Source: Coniochaeta sp. PMI_546 (Eukaryota; Ascomycota; Sordariomycetes; Coniochaetales; Coniochaetaceae). Taken from it: 64,000 nt of DNA. The translations under genes were made by a program, and so were the position numbers. The stretch covers positions 1,178,001 through 1,242,000 of the forward strand of contig MU271146.1 in NCBI GenBank assembly GCA_021432605.1. The letters run 5' to 3'. Positions within the stretch are counted from its first letter, which is position 1. Every line of letters starts with the position of its first letter. The notes beneath the pieces are model-generated. The model ran no database searches. It was not told the DNA's origin and saw nothing but the letters and a program-made list of their open reading frames with translations. This document shows, piece after piece, positions 54,494-64,000 of this stretch.

Positions 54494-57400
54494 CTATTCA
54501 TCATCGCTACTATCAACAAGAAAGCCGCCCATAACCCGTGGCCGTCTCTTCGCCGGCGCAGGGAGAGGGTCGTCATCGTCATTACCGTCCGCATCAGAGC
54601 CAACAACCCGAGATGCCTTCGTTACAGCCTCCAGGGACTTAGCGTGCGGGCTCGACGAGAGCGGCGTATCATCCGTCGTTTCGGCGCCTGACTTCTCCGC
54701 CCTCTCACCATCCAAAGTGTTGCGGGTCGACTGGCTCGAGCCCATCTCATCATCATCACTGCTGTCTATCCGGGCGATGACCTTCTTCTTCCTCTTCCTC
54801 GACTTGGCCACGGACGAACCAGAGGTATCCTCCGCCGAACCATCACTGTCGACGGTGATAACCTCAGACTTCCGCTTCTTCGACTTGGCGGAGGCCTTCA
54901 TCTTCTTCTGCGGAAGATTTTGTGAAGCATGACCTCCACCTTCCCCTTCATCCCCACTCTCAGCCAATAATCGCTTCAGGGTCGAGGACAAGTCCTGCTG
55001 GATCTTCTGATACTTCGCCTCCTCGCGCGCCATGAACTCCTCGTTCCACTCGTTGTCCGTTTCGTCGTCGCTGGGATGGACGTAAAGCTCGCTCTTGATC
55101 TTCCTCGCCTTCGCCAGCTCCCTCTCCCGCCTCTTACGGGCCTTCTCGTTCAGTACTTCATCGTCGACTTCCCCTAGCTCATCAGTCCCCTTCCTCCGCC
55201 GTCTCCGAGTCTTCTTCGGTGCTTTATCTCCGTCGATGACCTTGCGGGCTGTCGGTCCACCCATGGGGAAGAGAGGGCCGTCCTCATCGTCAATGAGGCC
55301 GTCATCATCATCATACACGGCGCGTTTCCTGGGAGCGGTCTTGCGGCGGAGTTGGTCTTCGGCTGATACATTATCTTCAAAAACAGGTGGGCTGAACTCC
55401 GCCTTGTTGATGAGGTCGAGAGACTCCTTGAGTTGGTCGGCTGTGATTCCGGACGGGACGACCCAAGTCGACTCAGGCGTCTCGTCAAGGGTTGGCGCCA
55501 GACGCTCCATACCAACTAATTTCATGAGTAGACGTAGGTGACCGTTCTTGAACATGGCATTACGTCGGGCGTCAGTATCTGGGCGGATGGCTGGAAGACA
55601 ATTAGCATTCGAGGCTTCGATGGTATGTCAGGGTTTGACTTACTGATTGGCGGAGGCAATTTCGCGGCTGCTTCCTCGCTCGTTCCCCCGTCCGCCCCTG
55701 CATCCGGACCCTCCACCGAAGGCATCGCTTTCTCTGCGGCCTCCCAGGCTCTTCGCTCGCTCTCAGCTGAGGCGAGCTGTGTCTTGACCCAGTTGATGTG
55801 GTCTGCTTGATTCTTGTCGAGAAGCGCACCGACCGCGATGGCGACTTGTTGATCATGCTCAACAGTGTGTCGGAATTCGAGCTCCGCAGCGGGCTTTGGA
55901 TTCGAGCTGATGGTCTGCTTCTCATAGCCGTACTCGAGGTAATGCGCGGTGCTATTGATCTTGGAAAAGAGAAGCTCTGTGATCAGAGCCGGCCGCTCCT
56001 CCAGTTTCTTTACACATTTCCGGATGATCTGTTTCACGAGCTCTTCCCACTCTTTGTACATGGAGTTATTCTTATCGAGGGGCTCAGGGCCCTTGATCAT
56101 GTTGTAGAGAAGGTGGATGATGTCGACACGAAAGAGCATGACACTCATCTCGTGCTTGAAGCAGACTCGGTAGAAGTACCGGTGGGCTCGCTTGAGCTGT
56201 GACTCGTCGAGGTCCTGATAGTATCTGGTAAACTTGACAAATGTGTCAACCACACCTTGAGATGTGAAACGGAGAGCGAAGCGATTGAAATCGAATTTCC
56301 GCTCCTTGCTTGTCCGCTCGGCGTTTGCCTCATCGTTTGCTGAATCGTCATCCATATTGTCTTGTTCCTCGCCGTCCTCGTTGCTCACTAATGCTTTGGC
56401 AGCCTTCTTCTTTCTTCGAGTCCTTTTCCTCGACCGAACTGTTAGGTCGACATTCTGCTTGGAGTATGCCTCTAAGATGCGGAGGTATGTATGCGCCAGG
56501 TCGGTGCAAGCATCCAGATACTCAAATCCCTGGTCCTTATACGTCCGCACGATGTTGGCCACAGCGTCATGTGTCGCATCTTCGTAGAATAAGCGGTTAA
56601 GAATATTGTCAGCGATCTCTTCGTCTTCTTCATTTCCCGAGTCGGACATTTCCTGGACGGTTAAGAGAATTTGTGTGTAGGCCTTCATCACGGCAACCAG
56701 ATCTGGCCAGTCCTTGTCATTGTAAGCCCGATCGAGCCAGCGATTTAGGGTAATAAACATCTCCTGGTTAAGGACACTAGCAACGAGATTGAAGCTGCTG
56801 ACGTCGTCCGGCGAATTGTCCGTAGGCTTCTTTTCCTTATTGACTTTGCGTCGCATCCGTTCCGCCTCCAGAAACCAGGCAACCAGGTAAAAGAACTGGC
56901 TTCTATGATAACCGAGAACATGAGCAGCTTCGCGGTCAATCGACTTCCGCACATGTTGAAAGAGGGGGTTGAATCCAGAATCCAGGAACTCCTCGACGAA
57001 CCCCCGTAGTTGTTGGTTTGCCCTATGGTTCAGGGATACAGATGGGCCGAGGTCTTTCGGCTCCATCTCCTCTCTCCTGGATCTTTTTGGGGGCCGGAAG
57101 GTCTTGCTCCTGTCCATCTTCAACTCACGCGTAGCCGAGTCAATCAGGGCATCTTGGCCAGACAGCGAAGTCATCTTGCCGTTCTCTCTCTTTACCCAGA
57201 TCATGGTTCCGAACCTGTTGTGCCTCTTGGGTGCCGTCTTTTGGTAGGAGCGGAGCATGGCAGCTTCCTTTTCCATAGCCGCAGTCAACTCGTCCGCCTT
57301 GGCTCTATTGAGCTGTTGTTCTTCCAAGAACAGCTTCTTTACGTCGACTCTCTTCACCAGGTGGAAGATAATTTCCATGACGATCACATCCTCGGTCCTG

Positions 57401-58168
57401 AAGTCCTCACCCATGTTCGAGGCGATGGTCAGGAGCGTGAGGAAGATATCCTGGTAAGAGAAGGCGTCTATCGTAGCCGAGCGGGAGATTTGAGACTCGT
57501 CCCCCTCATACTTGACGCCAGGAGGCGGGGCAATCATTGCGATGTTCCGTAAAAAGAAGAGCATAAGCTTGATAATGCCCTGGTCTCGAGGCGTCCTTTC
57601 ACCGATGGGCATGGCCATGGACGGCAGAGCTACTCTGACAGCCGTGTGCAAGATTGGCGCACCATCAAAGTTGATAATGGCCCTTTTGTATCCTAATTGG
57701 GCCAGTTGGAGGACTGGAATATGCCGATGGTGGTTTATTGTCATCTGTTCGCGGTTGCGTTCGATGGGCCACGTCAAAGGAACCATAACCTCGTAACATG
57801 CCAGTGCTATCCTGGCCTTGAACTTGCTGTCGCTGCAGTTCTCTGTCCACAAGGCGATAATGTGAAGTAGGTCTCCGCCTACTAAGTTTGCGTCGGCAAG
57901 ACATCTTGCAACGTCCATGCGGTTTGTCTTCTCGTCGTAGAACCGAATCCATCTCCTCATGTCGCGCAGACACTCGAGGGCGTCGTCTCCGAGGGTATAT
58001 TTGCCATCGTCGTCTGCGCTGAAGCCACCGAGCTGAGATGCCGACCACCGTTAGTGCCTTTCAGTGACGGGAAGGGTCCATTGCCGCACTTACAGCAGAG
58101 ACAAGACTGTTGATATGCGCCCGAACTTCCGGATGCACCACATCTCTGTTAATATCTTCGGACTCCAT
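54494..58168 (-). CDS. tof1: replication fork protection protein Tof1/Swi1 (TIMELESS family)
   Basis: Partner of Csm3/Swi3 in the fork protection complex; couples helicase and polymerase and mediates S-phase checkpoint signalling in the nucleus. Exons are 58168-58094, 58032-55644 and 55590-54494, giving 1186 residues, the usual size. The first intron (61 bp) joins HINSLVSA to [20 protein letters not shown]; the last (53 bp) joins KLPPPI to [20 protein letters not shown]. The TIMELESS domain spans about residues 25-330 ([61 protein letters not shown]). Further helical repeats follow to about 850. The last ~330 residues are Lys/Ser/Glu/Asp-rich with many acidic patches, ending SSDDE, as in other fungal Tof1 proteins. 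It shares a 378-bp divergent promoter, with MCB-like sites, with the dehydrogenase gene. Confidence 0.93.
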
Positions 58169-58546
58169 TGCGCTCCCCCAACATTTGTTCCTTGCCACAG
58201 CTTGGTTAGCAAGGTGTCGTCGGCGCCAGAGTTATGGGTTCGTAGTGGCCGTTATCGTCTGAATTAGCTGTAGTTACAGGTTGAGTGTGGGTGTGGAAAT
58301 CCACGTGTAAAGTGAGACGCGACTCGCGTTCGTCGAACGCGTCGGTGTAAATTGATCAATGTGGCTACGGTACCTTGATGGGGGAAGATAAGATACAGTG
58401 CGTTTCTTATCGCAGCACCAGCCGCCGCGACTGGTCGGCTCACCGGCAAAGCCGAGGTTAGCCGACGACGTCAGATGCAAGTCCATGTCGGTCCTCCTTC
58501 ACTTCTCCTTCTCACTTTGAACTGAATTGAATTCCCAAGTAACAAA
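58169..58546. promoter_or_regulatory. bidirectional promoter, tof1 / HADH
   Basis: A 378-bp spacer between divergent start codons. It contains ACGCG at 58317-58321 and a perfect palindromic CGCGTTCG-T-CGAACGCG at 58325-58341, whose right arm includes ACGCGT (58337-58342), and a CCACGTG E-box-like hexamer near 58301-58307. Confidence 0.55.
58325..58341. promoter_or_regulatory. perfect 8-bp inverted repeat with MCB core
   Basis: CGCGTTCG and CGAACGCG flank a single T. The ACGCGT hexamer overlaps its right end. MCB sites recruit MBF for G1/S expression in yeasts, which would suit the fork-protection gene tof1, 157 bp away. Factor binding is inferred. Confidence 0.45.
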
Positions 58547-59626
58547 ATGATTTGGGCACTATCTAGGCAGCAGGCCTTACGGCTCCCGTCTCAATTGAGA
58601 TGCTTCAGCTCAGCAGCATCTAGGAGTGCGGCGGAGGTGAAAAGATTGGGCGTCGTTGGCGCTGGGCAGATGGTGAGTCTGGCCAGACATGTGATGATGC
58701 GAACGAGATGAGAATGTGAGAACTAACACCTCAATCAGGGTCTCGGAATAGCACTCGTAGCTGCACTGAAAGCCAAAGTACCGGTAACGCTGGTGGATTC
58801 TTCTCCGCAGTCTCTGGAAAAGGGGCTGTCCTTTGCCGGTTCGTGACAGAAGTCTGTCTGCTCTGTTGCCATTCGATGCGCTAACGCAGGGACAGGCAAG
58901 CTCCTCGCGAAAGATGTGTCTAAGTCCAGAATTACTCAGGAGGAGGCCGACGAAGCTTGGTCTCGTCTCACCCCCACAAACCTGATAGAAGAGCTTTCAG
59001 ATGTCGACTTCGTCATCGAGGCCGTCCCCGAGATCCCCCAGCTGAAGTTCGACATTTTCGCCAAGCTGGCCGAGATCTGCCCCTCACACGCCATCCTAGC
59101 CACCAACACATCGTCCATCCCCATCACAAGGATAGCAGCCGCGACGACCTCGGATCCAAAGGACCTCTCCAACAGCTCACGCGTCATCTCCACCCACTTC
59201 ATGAACCCCGTCCCGGTCCAGAAGGGCGTCGAGATCATCAGCGGCCTGCAGACCAGCCAGGAGACCGTCAACACCGCCATCGCCTTTTGCAAGGCCATGG
59301 GCAAGATCCCCTCCGTCTCGGCCGATTCGCCTGGATTCCTGGCCAACCGCATCCTGATGCCGTACATCAACGAGGCCGTCATCTGCCTCGAAACCGGCAT
59401 CGGTGACCGCGACGCCATCGACGCCATCATGAAGAATGGCACCAACGTACCCATGGGCCCGCTTCAGCTCGCCGACTTCATCGGCCTAGACACTTGTCTC
59501 GCCATCATGAAGGTGCTGCACACAGAGACTGGCGACTCCAAGTATAGGCCGAGCGTCCTGCTTAGCAAGATGGTCGATGCGGGCTGGTTGGGGAAGAAGA
59601 GCGGAAAGGGCTTTTATGACTATTGA
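58547..59626 (+). CDS. 3-hydroxyacyl-CoA dehydrogenase, mitochondrial type
   Basis: NAD-dependent oxidation of L-3-hydroxyacyl-CoA in beta-oxidation, probably with short-chain (3-hydroxybutyryl-CoA) substrates. Exons are 58547-58672, 58739-58838 and 58890-59626, giving 320 residues. The N-terminus (RLPSQLRCFSSAA) looks like a mitochondrial presequence with an arginine-2 type cleavage site. The Rossmann motif GVVGAGQM|GLG is split by intron 1 at residue 42/43. Intron 2 (51 bp) uses donor GTTCGT and acceptor ACGCAG and joins LSFAG to TGKLLAKDVSK. The catalytic His is about residue 178 (STHFMNPVPV), followed by KIPSVSADSPGFLANRIL, GPLQLADFIGLDTC and the C-terminal GWLGKKSGKGFYDY. The length matches fungal and animal HADH. 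It is divergent from tof1. Confidence 0.92.
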
Positions 59627-62600
59627 GTTGCTCTCCATTGTGTTGTCTAAACAATACTATTCCTGATAGACGACAATTACTGCAAACTCTTCAGCAGTCT
59701 CGGTTCACTTATTGTGAATAAATTCAAGACTTTGTGTAGGGCTTCCAATCTATGCTCGGCCAGTCGCTAGGTTTGTTTAATACCCGAATGCCAGATTGTC
59801 GATGCTTGCAACTCGGTTTTCTTGAGTAGCCCTATATGACTTGAACAGGAGCAATGTAAAAGTGTCTGTGTATGTTGTATTCTTGCTGTGTCAAGAAAAG
59901 ACGCTCTCGAGCGTCTGGCTTTCGTGAAGTCCTCGCGATAAATCTCCATGGACTTTCCTCGCCTGGAAGTCTGACAAGATGTCTCTCTCCACGGTCCAAG
60001 CAGTGCTCCCCACAAGGAAGCATGACCGTTCCTGCTGGACTGATCTTGGACAGACACAAAGCGCATCACTGATCATCTAGGAATAGTCAGATACCTACGC
60101 AATCTAAACAGTGGTGGGCTCATCATTTATCTGGCTGCTCTAGATCGGCAAGTCAATATCGCCTGTATATCTTCCGACTGGCCCGACGGTGAGATTTCAA
60201 ATGACAGAGCAAAGCCGAAAGCTTAACAAAGGATACCCATCCCAGTAGTACCCACGGGAAGCTGTCTGAAGCGTTTCCCCTTGGCCACAAGTGCCCAAGA
60301 CCAAGGTTTCCTTGCCATCCGAGCAATCTTTCTACCTCTAAAGTGACGACCAGGCCCATCGGTCTCGACTCATTAGAGAGGGGGGGATCATAATATCCCG
60401 GACTTCGCAGCCGTCTCGACAATCCCCGTGGGGAATACTGCGGGCCTGGAAACCCGACTTCCGTCCTCAGGACGGGCCGAGATGAGAGGGGCAAGTAGCT
60501 CAAGTGATCAGACAAACCACCCAATGGCTAGCGATAGACAGTCCTCGGGACACTTAACAGACCGGCCTTATTGTGCTTCGAGCTTCTCCGTTCAAGCTCT
60601 AGGACGCTGCTATGGTCAACGATGCCAAGCTTGAAGTCATGCTACGAGTGTCATGACAGCTCAAGCGCGCCAGGGTCAATCCAGCATGCCACGAGAAAGA
60701 TCACAGAACGAGATTGGCGATTCGCGAGGAAAGCAGCCGCATCGAGATCTCTGGTACTTGAATGGCTCTGCCCCTTAGATGACACAAGCGGTCAATATAT
60801 ATTCATTTGTGCCAGAGCCGGACAGGAAGGACCGACAACTAGGATTCAGAGCGGCGGCCCCGCGTCGATGCGAAGTACTCAGAAGGTTAGGGAAAACAAG
60901 CGAACAAGACAGAGCCGTGGAAGGTGTAAAAGCGTGAACCGCAGTCCGTGCCTGGAACAATGCGTCCACTTCCCAGTCTCCGTATCCCTGACTGACGTCT
61001 TGTGTTATAGGGTATAACGATACCAGACAGCGCCAGCTCGCATTGAAGTTGCTGGTACAAAGGAACAGAGACGTGCGAATGTAGCTCATGTTTCGGCACG
61101 GCTGGTAGTCATGAACGAGGAGAAGGAGCACGGCAAGCCACATTCCTAGCCCAATAGCCGGCACAACATGGGGCAACTGACGAGAAGGAAGAGAGCTTGT
61201 TTCCTGATCTGGAACCACAGGCGTCGGGCATGGGGTGTGGACCTTGGCCAGCTTCCGCGGGCGGTTTCCTGCTCAAGAGTTCCTCACCTGACAATGGACT
61301 GGCTCGGCAAGAAACCGAGGAGTAAGCGGGGAGCATACTGGTGCTTCAGGCACACATGCATCTCGGAAGCATCAAGACTCAGAATCCATGCCGAATGCGG
61401 TAATAGAGTAGCATGTTCCTGGACTGAACCATCCACCCTAGATAGGACGGCATCTCCTTCAACAACCGCTCTCAGCCAGTCCCTCGGATTCAACCAGGAT
61501 ATGACCCCGTCATGGCTCAGGCACCGGAAAAGCTCCAACTGTGAGCCGTACGTGAACATGGGGAAAGCAGAGAGGATTTGTGGCAAACGATGGCGCGTGA
61601 TGGCGGGTGTAAGGCAGCCGACGCGTGGGACGCTTAGCTAGCTCAGTTAAGTGCCGGGAAGGATGTGACTGATATTTGAGAGCTACGTATTCGATCACTC
61701 GTCGCTCCACCTGTCATTCATCCACCGAATGCTTGATCACAGTTGGAACGAAACTGCTTAGCTTAGCAGAGAAGGACCAGCCCCCAAGGAGAGCCTTGAC
61801 AAGCGAGCCATTTGTAAGGCTAACACCTTAGGGTCGGCTGGTCCACCGCTTGTCTCTTGTACCAATTTTGTGCCAGAAGAGATTGAGGTTGGGCACATCC
61901 GAGAGCGACGTAGGAGGGTAAACAAGAAAAGGACCTCAGTTGCACAGGCGCATTCCCGCCACCGTGACTCCGCAGTTGCCGCAGCCTCTCCCATATGTTT
62001 TCCCTCTGTTGGAGCGACGTTCATGTCCCGGAGAGAGGTCCTCGCATACGCTTGCTGTCGCATGCAATGTGTTATGATATGCATATGCAGCTCTCTGGAG
62101 CAGAAGACACAGGCTGCTGGGTTCTTGGACGTGGTGGCGTCATTTGAGTGGCAGCGGTCACCCAGAGGATCGTGACGAGACTCCGGTCCGGCCTATTCGA
62201 GAAGGTGCAAAGGGTGATGCATGCCCACCTGGAGAATGGCCATTCGGCTGGTGAACGAGGCTGACCTAGCCAGCGAAACAAACTGAAGACGGCTAAAGCT
62301 AGGGTTGATACACGGCTTCAGCCTGGGCCGCCATCATCCCGGGTGCATTTGAGCAATGCAAATACGCTCTTCCGTTCATGCACTGTAAATGCCACGAGAT
62401 CCATCATGGATATGTGAGCGTGTTGCTGGCTCCACCGCAAACATGTAAGCTCCAGTGAATATGTCATGTATGTTCGTGAAACCTCATGGCAAGGCTGGAT
62501 AGAGGAAAAGATATCTCGAAGCCCAACCCTTGCACTCAGTCCTGTAGAGGCTGGTTGGGTAATCCGTCAAGTGACCTTCCTTCAATTCAATATGAACTTT

Positions 62601-64000
62601 GTATGAACGCCGACAACTCTGCATGACGTGCACCATGGAGTGCATGGGATCCTGTACGGTGTCTTTCGTCTCCCAAGCCCGGCATTTCCTAGCCTCTTCC
62701 CCATACAGAATGGTTCCTGAGGTCCGATCTGATATGCCAAGGGAGAACAGCACTCTGTCCTTTGATACATGTTGCGATGGGCGTCTTGAGAGTGTTCATC
62801 ATCTCTCACATAACCCAGATAGGGTCGTGCTTGTCTTCGCCATTTGAGACTGACAGCGAGCAGTCGAGGACGAAGGACAAGAGTCGGTAGCATGCTATCG
62901 TTCTTTCTCATGCATCCAGAGCGGCTTGATATTGGATTGAAAGGCTGGGCCCCGAACGTGGTGGTCCCACCTACTGACAATATAAGCGCGAACTTCAGGA
63001 CACGGCGAGTTTCTGTACCGGCCAGAACACTGCAATATATTGAGTCCAAGCCCGAGTCGTTGAATAGTGGCAGGAGCTGTTTAGCCGTCCCGATGTCTCT
63101 GGAGCACCAATGAATGTACTGTCTTGTATCTGTACGCAACTGGGTGGTCCTGACGAACCTCCCGCAAAGGACGATGCAGTCTGCACGAATCAGATGACTT
63201 GGACCTGGGCCACGTTCCGCACTCAGGACATTCTGTTGTGATGGTTGGCCACTGGAATAGCACTGTCATGCAGGTGCCAGGCTGCGAAAGCCAACCGAAT
63301 TTGTACCTACATTCCATAGAAGTGATGATATAACATCGTGTCGCGTCGCAGAGAGACGACTGCCAATGGATGACAGCTAGCTTTGCTCAAGGCGTTGTGT
63401 AAGCTCGAGACGACGTTTGAGACGAGAGCAAGCTAAACAGGCCGAAGTGATAAGGTTTGCCTGTTTGGTTCATCCGTCTCTCTGCATGATGTTGTTGCTT
63501 GTGGTAAAATGCGGTAAAACATTCAGTCAGAATACAGGTCTGTTACGCGATCAGTTCCAACGGCCGGAGATGGAAGCTCGGTCTGTCGAATGAGCACACC
63601 GAACAATTACAACAACTCAAGCTTTTTGGAACGGAATAGCCGACGAGCTTGCAGCAACAACTCTATTTTCGGTCTGGTAGCTCGAACCTGTTGATGTTGA
63701 AGACACTCGATGGCGCATGTACAAATAGCTTGGCAACACTCTTGCGGCATAAGCAGGTTATAGAGTGCTTGCATCAGTGACGACTAAAAACAGGTCAGTA
63801 ACTGAATTAGAAGGACCAAAACGAAGAACAAGTCGCTGGCCCGACAGGCCGACACAAGGCTCGGTATCTTTCCTTGTTCCTCATGACATCCTGGGCATCG
63901 AATCATCGACAGGTGAACGTGAATCTGCTGTGCTCGTTGTACCCTTCTGTTTCCTTTTGGAGCTCGAGACATCCCCGATTCATGGTCAATGGTGGCGGCG
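59627..64000. other. 4.4-kb region without supportable genes
   Basis: After the dehydrogenase I find only short open frames, the longest at 62582-63139 (minus), none with recognisable motifs, codon bias or good splice partners. There are no repeats, no clear tRNA and no AT-rich tract. It may be long intergenic sequence upstream of a gene beyond the right edge. Confidence 0.45.

Noticed and set aside
61630-61705. tRNA-like A-box (TAGCTCAGTTAAG) with a distant TATTCGATCAC
   Set aside because: The B-box is poor and I cannot fold acceptor and anticodon stems; a tRNAscan-type search would settle it.

Overview
The window is nuclear DNA of a filamentous ascomycete (Pezizomycotina, probably Sordariomycetes). 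The evidence is short introns (about 51-200 bp) with GT-AG borders and CTAAC/CTGAC-type branch sites, mid-range GC, and a gene set typical of such fungi (a Zn2Cys6 regulator, an isopenicillin-N-synthase-like oxygenase, fungal-specific nuclear proteins). I support 20 protein-coding genes, almost all with exon structures rebuilt from splice signals and family conservation. I found no rRNA, tRNA, CRISPR array or recognisable mobile element.

Left block, 0-25 kb, gene-dense: ies1 of the INO80 remodeller (runs off the left edge), a 2-oxoglutarate/Fe(II) oxygenase, a DNA-ligase-IV-like ligase head to head with mhf1 (CENP-S), a conserved fungal protein of unknown function, utp13 (SSU processome), sad1 (tri-snRNP), an eIF4E2/4EHP-type cap-binding protein, a methylenetetrahydrofolate reductase, an unrecognised nuclear-type protein and a PQ-loop membrane protein.

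Middle, 25-38.8 kb: about 13.9 kb without a supportable gene. It is not obviously AT-rich or RIP-like. It lies upstream of a 970-residue Zn2Cys6 transcription factor that has a long leader and an overlapping upstream ORF.

Right block, 38.8-59.6 kb: the transcription factor, a PARP-type zinc-finger protein, a WDR83/MORG1-like WD40 protein, a secreted acid-sphingomyelinase-like phosphodiesterase with a 5-nt microexon, two tandem ubiquitin-fold fusion genes, tof1/swi1 (TIMELESS) and a mitochondrial 3-hydroxyacyl-CoA dehydrogenase. The last 4.4 kb holds nothing I can call.

The most unusual content is the tandem gene pair at 50.4-54.0 kb. Each protein joins an N-terminal fold, a ubiquitin fold and a C-terminal region that I recall from uncharacterised bacterial proteins (KPVIYLYP-type) and from mushroom ubiquitin fusions. 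One copy keeps a 76-position ubiquitin core ending in LRGG, placed internally; the other has lost the GG. Other points of interest are inverted ACGCG repeats in the divergent promoters of the ligase/mhf1 and tof1/HADH pairs, and four independent introns using the donor GTTCGT.
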